DNA from: Symsagittifera roscoffensis
Taxonomy: Eukaryota > Xenacoelomorpha > Acoela > Convolutidae
Assembly (NCBI RefSeq): GCF_963678635.1
Contig: NC_087067.1
Span: forward strand, 46,738,001 to 46,802,000
Reading direction: 5' to 3'
Length of the DNA stretch: 64,000 bases
The first letter of the stretch is position 1. Each line of letters begins with the position of its first letter. A program made the position numbers and the translations under genes. Shown here piece after piece: positions 1 through 9,900 of the stretch. The notes beneath the pieces were generated by a model. That model searched no databases and was not told the origin of the DNA. It saw only the letters and a list, made by a program, of their open reading frames with translations.

Positions 1-127
1 AGTTAAATTCAAGTCAGGACATGACAGGATGCTAAAAGTTTATGTGAGTTAATAAAAGTTTCCGTCCCGAGACCCTTCCGGATTCTTGAATCCGCCGAAT
101 CAAGCTCCTTACTCTTGATTTCTTGCT

Positions 128-138
128 AATCCGGAAGG
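128..138 (+). other. AATCCGGAAGG half of an LTR inverted pair
   Basis: AATCCGGAAGG here is the reverse complement of CCTTCCGGATT at about 75-85, so the LTR transcript could form an 11-bp stem with a loop of about 40 nt. The same motif class is amplified in the leader at 11050-12690. Function is unknown. Confidence 0.55.
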
Positions 139-173
139 CTGGTTCTCACCCTTCACCGTTCTTGGCAACGGCC

Positions 174-205
174 TTGCAACTATTGTAGCAGCACAATAGT
201 TGCAA
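174..205. other. 13-bp perfect stem-loop in the LTR
   Basis: TTGCAACTATTGT (174-186) and its exact reverse complement (193-205) flank the 6-nt loop AGCAGC. It is repeated unchanged in the other LTR (13813-13844). It could be an RNA structure in the transcribed part of the LTR or a dyad protein site; the sequence does not decide. Confidence 0.7.
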
Positions 206-344
206 CTCGGAACGTTCTCTGCTATTCTGTAGTTCGTTGTCGTTTTCCAATCTCGATTTTCGTACTGTTCGCAATCGCAGATAAAAGTTGTTGTTTTTCA
301 CTCGCTTTTTGTTAAAATGGCCGTTTCAGCATTTCTCAGAAATG

Positions 345-394
345 TGACGTCATCATTCGAATTTTTGAAAATTTAAAATACTAGAATATTCTAG
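345..394 (-). promoter_or_regulatory. CRE/ATF palindrome and HSE-like palindrome in LTR U3
   Basis: TGACGTCA at 345-352 is the consensus CREB/ATF site. CTAGAATATTCTAG at 381-394 contains the inverted GAAnnTTC pair of a minimal heat-shock element. Both lie in the first 180 bases of the LTR in element orientation, where U3 enhancers are expected. A full HSE normally has at least three GAA units, so heat control is only a possibility. No convincing TATA box or AATAAA was picked out. Confidence 0.45.
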
Positions 395-522
395 CCCTCA
401 CCGTTTGGCTAAACGTTCCAATAACGTCGCTAATCCTTCGAAATCATCAACTCGGAAGGCTTACTGCTCAAAATTCGAATCCTGCATAAATTGCATTTTG
501 GCCATTCTGGTCGAATGTCACA

Positions 523-541
523 TACTCCCCGGACAGTCCGG
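523..541 (-). other. Polypurine tract beside the 3' LTR
   Basis: Minus strand reads GGACTGTCCGGGGAGTA and then the LTR start TGTGAC. A G-rich purine tract ending AGTA just before TGTG is typical of the plus-strand primer site in Ty3/Gypsy elements. The block TGTCCGGGGAG recurs inside the pol coding region (near 1290, 3770, 3835 and 3900). Confidence 0.7.
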
Positions 542-664
542 TCAATGTCCTCATTGAATCGCGCAATGTTCTAAATGGTTACAGTGTCATCGAACAGAAT
601 TTACAAAATGCACGAAATTACTTTTACCTACGTCACATCGACTCACTGCAGAATATAAATGGCA

Positions 665-2812
665 TCATACTACATCACTATAGCCTATACTTAAGTAATA
701 TTTCTTATGTAGATATACTTGTATGTTCGTATCAGAGAATATCACGTGTACAAGCGCGTACAATTCACGAGGATGCAGTCTTCCTCTATTTGGATCGTAC
801 ACTGGAAGCGAGAGCTCCTTCACGTCCATTTCCACAAGGAAGTCCCTCAGCCTCGTCAAAGACAAGACTAGGTTTTCTGGGTCCACGTGCTGCTTCTCCG
901 TCGCCCTCGTTACCAAGAAGCACAAGTACTTTCCCGTTATCTGCGACACCGGCGGGGGTAAGGCTGCTACGCCCCCTATCCCTGGTCTTTGCTTCCAAAG
1001 GAATTCCACGTTTTTATATTCCCTCTTAAAATCTGCCGCTAGCGCCGTCCTAAAACTCATGTCTGCGGTGATAGCTACCGCACATGTTCTGTTTGTGAGT
1101 ATGAAATCACTGTCAGTTAGTATTATGTTACTAGAATATTCATTTGGTAAATTAAAATATGACTCAACTACCCTGCCTATGTCAGGTTTCTTAGGTTCTT
1201 CACCTGTTTCTGCTTCTAAGTTTCCTGTTTCTCTTGCTATTCTCAATTTTTTTATTATCAAGTTTTCAGTGTGGGTAAATCCTACCCCCACTCCCCGGAC
1301 AAAAATATCCATCGGCGTCCCCGTCGATCGCATACCGGGTATTAAGTCAAGATTAGAAGCTGGAATGAGAAGTTGTCCTTCCTGGGCAGCCCAGGAAGGA
1401 TCATCTCGTTCGGTCTTAATGTATTTCGCGCTTTCGCGATCTACGTCTTGAATCGTAACGCTGGTCTTTTCAGGGTCTGATGTCATTTCGTTCAGCCACT
1501 CTAAGACACGCAGGTTCGTCAGGTCTTGTTCATTTGACTGCTGTTGCTCATCGTCGAACTCCACCTCGGGTTTCGACCAGTCGTCAACCCACTCATCGTT
1601 GTGATCATCGACTATGTCAATGTCCTGTGACACTGTTATTTCCTCTAAACCCACTACTTCCTCCACTATTTTCTTTAGATCTATCCTATCCACTACAAAG
1701 TCGTCACCGTAAGGATTGTATTTCTTTCTTAGTCTCGTCCCGTCTTTCTGACGAGTCTGCATCATGAACGGAAGATCTGGTTCCATGTTCTTGGGAACCT
1801 CTGTCTGTTCGGAATCCTGCCAATCTTCCTCTGCGTAGGGCAAGGTTTCATCGTCCGCTTCGATCTGTTCGTTTGGATCCAGGTCCAATGGTGTATCCGT
1901 ACCTTCCTCTACGACTTCGTTTCCATCGTTCTTCTCCCTGGTGCCTTTTTCATTGACCTCACAAGCAGGATCCATCATTAGATAATCCCCTTCTTCCATG
2001 TCTGCAGGTATACAGCAGTCTTCTGTCGATGGATTGTGTGGCTTGATGTTCTCGTAGTGGGCGGCTCGGCCAGTACTCAGTCTATAAAAGCGTCCCTCTT
2101 GGTGCACCTCTGTAATCATGAAGGGTCCCCTCCACTTCTTCAGAAGCTTTTTTGTCCCTTTCGGTGGTATAACATTCTGAAATACCCATACGTAGTCTCC
2201 CACCGAGTAAGCCTTTGCACCAGCTGCTTTCTTGTCGAATCTTTTCCTCTGCCTTGCCTGTGCCTGCTGAGTGTTTCGTCTACACAATTCGTTCAACTCC
2301 TGTTGGCGTCTGATCACATCCCTCACGTAGACCTGTGGGGATGTTTTCTTTCCCTCATACTCTGGGTAGAAGAATGTCAAGGGTAAAGACTTCTCGTGTC
2401 CCGTCAGCATCATGTGTGGACTGACTCCAGTGGTGGAGTGTTGCGTGCTATTATAAGCTCCCATCACCTGTGGAAGGTATCTGTCCCAATCGGTCATGTA
2501 CCTGGAACAATATACCCTCAGCATCGACACTAACGTCCTATTCTGTCTTTCCACTAAGCCATTCGTCTGAGGGTGGTATGTCGTGGAGCGACTTGTGACC
2601 GTCTCATAAGCTCTTTCGTAAGCTCGCCTACGAAAGCCGTTCCATTGTCCGATTGAAACGTCATTGGACATCCGTGTCTTGCTATCCACGTATTGATCAG
2701 GTGGTCGCATGTCTCTTCCGCCGAGGCAGTTATGCAGGGCACGGCCTCTGCATACTTCGTGAAGTGATCTATCATGACCAAGACTTGGTTGTAACCGCTG
2801 TCTGTCATGCAT
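665..2812 (-). CDS. pol: Pol 3' part: integrase core end, GPF module and C-terminal extension
   Basis: Third pol frame. Real coding starts near 2600; the first 70 or so residues are the wrong frame over the upstream integrase core. From residue 74 it carries the last integrase catalytic block YHPQTNGLVERQN (catalytic Glu near residue 88), the core end, and a C-terminal module with KKLLKKWRGPF (GPF at 229-231), the Ty3/Gypsy GPY/F signature. Residues 260-450 are acidic and low in complexity. Residues 561-703 resemble a macro domain (separate entry). The stop lies about 140 bp from the LTR, so this is the Pol C-terminus. It joins the preceding integrase frame by a -1 step near 2580-2605, caused by a one-base deletion, a sequencing error or recoding. 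Confidence 0.85.
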   Translation of the reverse strand: MHDRQRLQPSLGHDRSLHEVCRGRALHNCLGGRDMRPPDQYVDSKTRMSNDVSIGQWNGFRRRAYERAYETVTSRSTTYHPQTNGLVERQNRTLVSMLRVYCSRYMTDWDRYLPQVMGAYNSTQHSTTGVSPHMMLTGHEKSLPLTFFYPEYEGKKTSPQVYVRDVIRRQQELNELCRRNTQQAQARQRKRFDKKAAGAKAYSVGDYVWVFQNVIPPKGTKKLLKKWRGPFMITEVHQEGRFYRLSTGRAAHYENIKPHNPSTEDCCIPADMEEGDYLMMDPACEVNEKGTREKNDGNEVVEEGTDTPLDLDPNEQIEADDETLPYAEEDWQDSEQTEVPKNMEPDLPFMMQTRQKDGTRLRKKYNPYGDDFVVDRIDLKKIVEEVVGLEEITVSQDIDIVDDHNDEWVDDWSKPEVEFDDEQQQSNEQDLTNLRVLEWLNEMTSDPEKTSVTIQDVDRESAKYIKTERDDPSWAAQEGQLLIPASNLDLIPGMRSTGTPMDIFVRGVGVGFTHTENLIIKKLRIARETGNLEAETGEEPKKPDIGRVVESYFNLPNEYSSNIILTDSDFILTNRTCAVAITADMSFRTALAADFKREYKNVEFLWKQRPGIGGVAALPPPVSQITGKYLCFLVTRATEKQHVDPENLVLSLTRLRDFLVEMDVKELSLPVYDPNRGRLHPRELYALVHVIFSDTNIQVYLHKKYYLSIGYSDVV
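704..1132 (-). other. Macro-domain-like region at the Pol C-terminus
   Basis: Residues 561-703 of the 665-2812 frame. Recognisable blocks in order: a hydrophobic strand followed by TADMSFRTALAADFKREY, then GGVAAL, then GKYLCFLVTRAT, then ENLVLSLTRLRDFL, then VKELSLPVYDPNRGRL, then VHVIFSDTNIQVYLH. This is the order and spacing of macro domains of the TARG1/OARD1 (ADP-ribosyl-acylglutamate hydrolase) branch. The loop after LSLP aligns without gaps to that family's GxGxD-type loop, but the glycines and catalytic Asp are not kept (DPNRG instead). That suggests ligand binding or a structural role rather than the known hydrolysis. Recognition is from memory of the family, with no search run. Confidence 0.65.
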
Positions 2813-3912
2813 ATCTTCTGGTGATCTATCTGCACCACCTCGTTGAATTCAGACGACTCAATTGATTGTAAAGGAAATCGCAACTTCCTAGGATCCTTGA
2901 CCTGTTGGCATGACAGACATGCTGTCACCCATTTCTCGCATGCCTTTTTCATCCCAGGCCACTCAAAGCGCTTCAGGATCCTCTGATACACTTTGTCGAT
3001 CCCTTGATGGCCCATCTGATCATGCGACCTGAATAATAGTTCTGTCTGATAGAGTTGCGGCAACACTATCGCGTTATATTTGTATAAGACCTTGTCTTCT
3101 TCTCTTCTCCTGCAAGCCACGATCCCGTCCTTGTTCAGATATAATCTCCCCTCCTTCTGCATGAAGTATTGTCTCAGGATCCTATAGCTGTCTTCTTCCA
3201 GGTCACCTTTGTCAGGTGCACCGTTTTCTATCCACCTTTTTAGGTTGCTTGTCATGCGATCATTTCTCTGCGCCCTTAGAAGGTCCGAGAGTCTGTATCT
3301 CGCCTTCAAGTACGTCTTCATGACTCTCATCTGACTGTTCAGCTCGTTGGGCTGATGTGTGTCTTCTTCCATCTTAACGCACCAAATCTTCGCCAACGGT
3401 TGTGTTTCTTGTTGAAACGGCTGAAGATCAGTCCTGACTACCTCTTTCTGCGGCAACAGGCTTATCGAACGTTTCGATACCGCTATCGTTTCTAAGTCAT
3501 CCGCTGCGTTGTCAAAGACTCTTTCGCTTGGTATTAGGTAGCGATCACTGTCAGGATCCTGGTACACCTCTCTGTCCAGGTTTCTCGCCCGAGTTTCCAC
3601 TAGTAGCGTGTGTATCGCCAGTTCTGACAGTTCTGATCCCGAGGTCGAATCCCTGTCTGAATAGGTGTTCATTCTCGAGCTTTCTGACTTATCATCCGTC
3701 GAAGGTGTTGTGCTGGAGACTGCACGCTCCTCCAGATCATGTCCGTATTTCCTTCGCATCCATCTGAACTCCCCGGACAAAACTTTGTTCTCTAGGTCCT
3801 GTTTCTCCTCAGGAATTTTCTCGTCTATCTCGGACTCCCCGGACAAATTTCCTTGTCCCGGGTGTTGATCTTGTGATCGCTGGTTTTTCTCCTCATCCTT
3901 CTCCCCGGACAA
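2554..3912 (-). CDS. pol: Pol middle part: integrase zinc-binding domain and catalytic core
   Basis: The frame is open from about 4074, overlapping the Gag-Pol frame by about 112 nt, and entry needs a -1 step; the 3912 start is a non-ATG codon, so this is not an independent gene. An acidic linker rich in LSGE repeats comes first. The HHCC zinc finger of integrase follows (H297, H302, C332, C335 from 3912), then the core with the first catalytic Asp in VVQIDHQ (363) and the second in FQSDNGTAF (422). The frame then runs into a stop while the core continues in the 665-2812 frame. Integrase inserts the cDNA into chromosomal DNA. All visible catalytic residues are intact. Confidence 0.88.
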   Translation of the reverse strand: MSGEKDEEKNQRSQDQHPGQGNLSGESEIDEKIPEEKQDLENKVLSGEFRWMRRKYGHDLEERAVSSTTPSTDDKSESSRMNTYSDRDSTSGSELSELAIHTLLVETRARNLDREVYQDPDSDRYLIPSERVFDNAADDLETIAVSKRSISLLPQKEVVRTDLQPFQQETQPLAKIWCVKMEEDTHQPNELNSQMRVMKTYLKARYRLSDLLRAQRNDRMTSNLKRWIENGAPDKGDLEEDSYRILRQYFMQKEGRLYLNKDGIVACRRREEDKVLYKYNAIVLPQLYQTELLFRSHDQMGHQGIDKVYQRILKRFEWPGMKKACEKWVTACLSCQQVKDPRKLRFPLQSIESSEFNEVVQIDHQKICMTDSGYNQVLVMIDHFTKYAEAVPCITASAEETCDHLINTWIARHGCPMTFQSDNGTAFVGELTKELMRRSQVAPRHTTLRRMA

Positions 3913-3962
3913 ATAGTCTTGCAGCAGATTTTGTTCTACCTCTTCACCCTCTTTTTCCCGGT

Positions 3963-6900
3963 CTACAAAGGTGACAGTTTTCTTTTGCTTGCCGCTCTCC
4001 CGTCTTTCTGTCCGTAAGAAGTACTGGTTAAAATCTCCTGGGGTATTGAGGATACTAGTTGCTGAACTATTGTCCTACAATCCCTCTTGTTCTCTTCGTG
4101 CTGTTGTCTGGACGGCATGATCTTCACTTTCTCACTGACTGTTAGCGATGCCACTGCTGCTGTCCACTCGGGGTCATCTCTGGTCACTTCTCTTTCTAAC
4201 AATCCACCCAGTATCCGCATCACTTGTGGTGTGACTTGCACCGTTTTATCCAATAATGAGAGGCTGTTTATATTCATGCGAGAGAGTTCTTGCTGGACCA
4301 GGTTCGAGCGCAGCAACAAATCCAAGGGGACCGGGTCCTCCCTTGACAGGATCTTTATCTCGGCTGCTTTCTCTACAGGTAACTCAGGATGCCCCGGAAT
4401 TGGATGTCCAGACTTATCCAACCATCTCGTTAAGGGAAGCGCTTCATAAGTTTCTTTGTCCAGAAACGAGAATCCCTCCTTTACTTCCGCCTGATTGGTC
4501 TGCTTCTGTTCCAATCTTTCATAGAACTCAGTTTTCTTGCTGAGACTGTCAGCATTCTGATGTTTATCACGCATCCTATGTTCGATTATCATATGGTAGC
4601 CATCCAATCTTACTATCCATCTACCAATATAACTCTGATCCATCGAGTAGGTCTTCAACCAGGATAACGCTCTGTTGTCCACGCGTAACTTGAAGGGAGC
4701 GCTCCCCAAGTATGCACGGTACTTTTCCACGAAGGTGACTACTGCAAACATTTCTGCTTTCGGTGCGCCATATTTCATCTCTGTGTCACTCAAGACCTTG
4801 CTGCCGTATGCAATGGGACGGAGAACCGTTCTTCCGTTCCATTCTTGCTCTTGATGCAAGATTCCTGAGATGGCCACCACCGATGCGTCTGTGTCGAGAA
4901 CATACATGCCCTTTTCTGTAGGCATGCCCAGCACTGGCGCTTCGCACAGTTCCCGCTTTATGTTCTCGAAAGCAACTTGTGCCTCATCGTTCCATTCGAA
5001 CTTCTTCCCTTTGTTGCGCATCAGCTTCTGCATCGGATACACCTTGTCCGCATATCCTTTAATGAATTCACGGTAGTAATTGGCAAACCCTAGGAAGCTT
5101 ATGAGCTGTGTGTCCGTTCTAGGAGCTTTCCATGTCAGCACAGCCTCTACTGCTTCCGGATCTGGCCTCACACTATGCCTGTCCACCATTCTTCCCAGGT
5201 ACTTGATCGAATCCCTAAGGATTTCACATTTCGATGGTTTGCATTTCAAGCCTGCTCTTTTCATACATCCGAAGACCTCATCGAGCCGGTCAATGTGATC
5301 CTCCAGGGTCGGTGTCGCTATGACTACGTCATCCACGTAGCACATCAAGAGATTCCCGTACTTTTTGGTCACTCCTGTCAAAGCCTGAGCCATCAGCCTT
5401 TGAAAAGTTGCTGTTGCATTGCACAAGCCGAAGGGCATCCTCTTCCACTGGTACAACCCCAATTCGCACGCGAATCCGGTTTTCTCCCTGTCCTTCTTTC
5501 GCAGAGGAACCTGCCAGAAGGCAGAACCCAAGTCCAATGTGGTGAAGAACTTTGCATCACCAAGTTTGGATAGGCTCTCGTCTATTCGCGGTATCGGGTA
5601 CGCATCTTTAATCGTTACCGCGTTCAAGTAACGAAAGTCGCAACAAAATCTAAATTGCCCCCCTTTCTTTTTCGCCATTACTACTCCGCAAGCCCATGGT
5701 GATTTCGAGGGTTCTATCATGTCGTATTCAAGCAACATTTCTATTTCCGCTCGGCACGCTTCCGATTTATGTGGCGTCATTCGCCTTGCGCCTTCCCTAT
5801 GGGGAACGGCGCCCTCTTCTAGTTCGATTTCGTGTTCGACGAAATTACAGCAACCGATGTCCGCCTTATGTTTTGAAAATACTTCGGCGTTCCGATCTAG
5901 GAGGTCCCGCAATTTTTCAAAATCTCCCTCACCTATTTTTCCTTTTAAATTCTCTATTTCTGGCAAAACCGGTTTGTCAGAATCTAGTTCATATGACGAG
6001 GGGCGTTCCGGAAAATTCGAGCAGCTTGATAAGCCGTCGTCCGTTTCGGATTTCATTGAAAACAATTTACGAATAGATTTTAATTCATCAATCCTCTTTA
6101 AAATTTTATCTTTATTGGCATGATAAGGACAGTCTTTCACACTATATTTCTTCAAGTTTTGTGTCTCTTCATAGTCGGTCCTCATCGGCAATGCGTAACC
6201 AAGCTTCTTTCCACGCTGGATTGAAACCGTGGTGTCCAGTGTGTTCAACAACACACTGACACACAGTCCGTTTCGCGTTACCGAGAAGCTCCGGCCTAAA
6301 ATCACCGAACTCTGACTATTTGGATTCGGTACTAAGCAAACCTGTTTACTATCACTTAACGAATTTAAATTTCTCATTCTAAAAATCGCTACTACAGCTT
6401 GTCCTGGTTGTAACTTTACTTTTCTATCCAAAAAAACTGGTACCTTATTTTCATCTGTTATTAGCCTATTAATGGGTCTCTTAACATACTTTCGGTCCGG
6501 GTTTCTAATCCGTATTAGACCGTTGTTCAAGTCAATCATCACGTCAAAATTCCTGACAAAATCTCTGCCCAAGATGAATTGGTCGGCGTCGTCCAGATTC
6601 TCTACCACCAGGAAGCTCATCCAAAGGTTCCGTCCTCCCATGTGAAGGACCGTCACCGGTGTTCTTCCGGCTACGTAGATAGCTCCTCGATTTGCAGCGG
6701 CTAGTCGGAGATTCGTAGGAATCAAATCTTCCCGCGTGAAGCCCATTCTCTCCCAGGTTTTTATCGGCATCACACTCACCACCGCGCCTGTGTCCAGAAG
6801 CCCTGTGACTCCGATTTTTGTTCCGTTGGTGTCAAGCAGGTGTGCTGTCACATCTGCTTCATATCCAATATGTACCGCGTCTTGTTCCATCATGGCGTCA

Positions 6901-9900
6901 TGGCCTATCCTGCGGACTTTGAGTTCCTCTTCACCCAAATAGATCTGCCCCATTTGGTCATCATCTGTTGTTATGTAAGTCCTGGTGTAGATGCTGATTC
7001 CATCCACGTTCAGCATTATTTGATACGGCCCATAGACCTCCAAGTAGCGTCCATGAAGTTTCTTCATGCGAGGGCCACCCGTCGTTAGTAGTGCTCGCAC
7101 AGCTCTCGACTCAGTGCGTGGCTCCACCTGCCTCAGATAATCTGCATATGTGTCCAAATGCATTAAAGTGAACTCTGATGGTTCACTCAAATTTCTTATT
7201 ACCTGGTGTCCAGCCACTGAGATTATCGACTGTATCTTCTTTCCCTGCGGCGCCATGCCGAACCTCTTACCGGAGATCACTTTAAGTTTCATATCTAAAC
7301 TGCTTGGTGTTTTCGTCTCTTCGAACTCCGTTGCCTCGAAGGTATTCAGTTGCTCCTGAAGCTTTTCATTTTCCAGTTCAAGTTTCACTTTTTGTTCGAT
7401 CTCTTTCGTCACCAATTCCTGCTGTACTCTATTTAAAGCATCCTTTGCGGCTGCCTTATAATCGATCTTGAAGTCATCGGCCGCAGTTGCTGGTTCCGGT
7501 TCACGTGCCTCTTCTGTTACTGCTTGCATTTTCTTTGCCGCCAGCTCTTGAGGTTTGTCCTTCCTGCGTGCCTCTGCTTCGCTCAAAAGTCGAGCCTTGC
7601 TTGCTTTCACTCCTGACAAAGCTTCTTCATGCCTTGGATGCTTGATGTCTGCCACTGCATCCCAGAATTGCGGACAATCTGATTTAAAATGACCTTCCAA
7701 GTTACAAAAGAAACACCTCGGGCCAAATTTCGCAATTACTCCTCTCATGAAATCCTCATGATCCAACTCTGACGCATCTTCGTCCTCGAGGCTAAAGCCT
7801 ATTGCTTTCATGCCTTGTTTGTAAGCTGGGCATGCTGACACATGATGGTCTGTTGAACTGCAATTAGCACAGGAACGTCTCTTGTCCATATCATCCCTCG
7901 GTTTGTACCAATTGTTCCCTTGGTTAGCTGGTCCGTTGTTAAAATTGCCATAATTGTTCTTGTAATATCCAGATCTCGAAGGAGGTTTCAACAAAAGATA
8001 CTCTTTTGATTTGAGCCTCAACTCCTCCGGTGTTGGCGCATTAGTTGATAGTGGTGTGTAATGCGTTGCTAGCATCGTACGAAGTTCATCATTTTTCACA
8101 CCATCGATGAATTTTGAGGCTACGGCCAGGTTCATCCTTCGGTTTGACTCATCCGGTTGGCTGCGTCTTCTCAGCATTTCCAAATCATCGAGGAACTTGT
8201 CTATTGTTTCATCTTCTCGTTGCCTCCGTTTCTCGAAGCGCATCATCGCCTGGTGCCCCTGCACCCCTGATCCGAAACGGTTTAACAAGATTTCGAAGAT
8301 TTTCTCAGCAGTGTCACGTTGATACTGTTTCTTAGCCATGACACAGTTCAGGGCTGTCCCTTCTAAGTTGCTGGTGAGCGCGCTGCATTCCTGTCTCTCC
8401 GACAAGTCCTCTTCCTCGAAATGCAGCTTCATTACCTCTATCCAGGTATCAATACAGCCATCAGATTCGTCCTTGTAGCATCTTGGCTTCTTAAAGACTC
8501 TTCTGGACTTTTCACTGCGTTCATTGGTTCTAGATAACCGCGTCAGGAATGTCTCCAAAGACCTGTTCAGGGGTTCAAATGCTGTGGCCATTGCCGTAGC
8601 ATCCCTTGAGTGTCCCGCCTGAGTGTCCTCACACCTTGTCGAAGGCTCTGTGTGCGGTGTATCCCTGCAATCCGAATCACCATGAGCGTTTCCCGCTTGG
8701 CCCATGTGACTCCTCCTCGGGCTTGTATGCCCCATGTTGCCAGAATCGCTTCTCCCGGTCGCATGTGTGCTTTGCGTTGGTCGTTCGTTCGAGGTTTGTC
8801 TGTTCCCCGTTGAACTTGCTCTACTGTTCGGGCCCCATGCTGTATTACCCCTTGTGGCATAGCCTGATGAACTGCCCCTGCCTCTAGTGGATCCATTTGT
8901 CTTCCTCCTTTGATGTTCATTGAAGTTCACCCTCGGTTCCCTGCTGGGACCTCCCGAGTTCGGCTCTCCTTCTTTTGGTCCACTCTTGCTGCTTAGTAGC
9001 CCGTCCAACCTATCCATGATAGCCTGCGTTCGCCTCTCCATCATCGCGTCTATCTTTGTGTCAAGAGACCCAAGAGACTGCTCTTGCTGAATTCTTAACT
9101 TCTCCATGTCGGCTCTTAAGCGTAACTCCCTTTGTTCCGCCTCTCTTGTCATTCGCGACAAGTTCCTCGTCATATGTTCGTCCGTTCTTTCTTTCAAGCG
9201 TTTTTCGCTTCTGCCAACTTCTTGTCTGTTGCGGTTTATTTCTTCCCGCAGACTTTCTCTTTCAATGTGAACTGCTCTTTTCAGTTCACTCATCCTTATC
9301 GACATCTGTTCATTTTGTTCTCCTAAACTGCCCACTATGTTGGTTAAGGCTTCCTCTAGTGCTGCCCCGTTATCCATGAGTGGCGTCACTAGTGGTGGTG
9401 TAACTCTGTCGGTCCCAGGTAGCTTCGTGCTGGTAGAGATCCGGGCCTTGACTCTCTGTCTTGACGTTTTATCATTATTTATTTCAGGATCCGCTAACGC
9501 GTTGCCAAGCCCTCTGGTTCTACTCTCTTCAGGTTGTGGCTCCGAACTTGTCCTAATCGTGAAGTCCTTCGACTGGCCCGGCGTGTTTGCCTCTTTGCTT
9601 ATCGTTGTCACTACACCAAATTTATCCATGGTTCCAGTCTCTCTTCCGACGTGTGCCTCACTCTCCTGGATCGAACTATTGAGACTGACTTGAGATCCAA
9701 AGTCCCCTTGCTCCTCTTCATCCTCTTCCTCCTGGGACTCCCCATCGTTTCCTGCTCCTCCTCCCATGCTGAATGGAAAGATGTTTCCGAAGGTGTTCTT
9801 CATTCTTTCTGAGAACGATGATGAGGTTGTTTGTTTTCCAGTTCCGCTTGCCATCATAGTGTTGTCTGTCGGAGATCTTCTAGTTGCCGTTACTTCAGTT

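Larger units (their letters stand above)
1..522 (-). repeat. 3' LTR of the Ty3/Gypsy element (outer end cut off)
   Basis: Direct match to 13640-14163. Its inner boundary is clear: the minus strand reads ...GGGGAGTA then TGTGACATTCG, and the match to the other copy stops here. The other end, which should read ...CA on the minus strand, lies outside the window. The LTR carries an HSE-like palindrome, a CRE palindrome, a 13-bp stem-loop and an inverted pair of the CCTTCCGGATT motif (75-85 with 128-138). Confidence 0.9.

Noticed and set aside
723-1451. Plus-strand 242-codon open frame
   Set aside because: Lies opposite the macro-domain and Pol tail coding region; no motif, so a shadow of the minus-strand gene.
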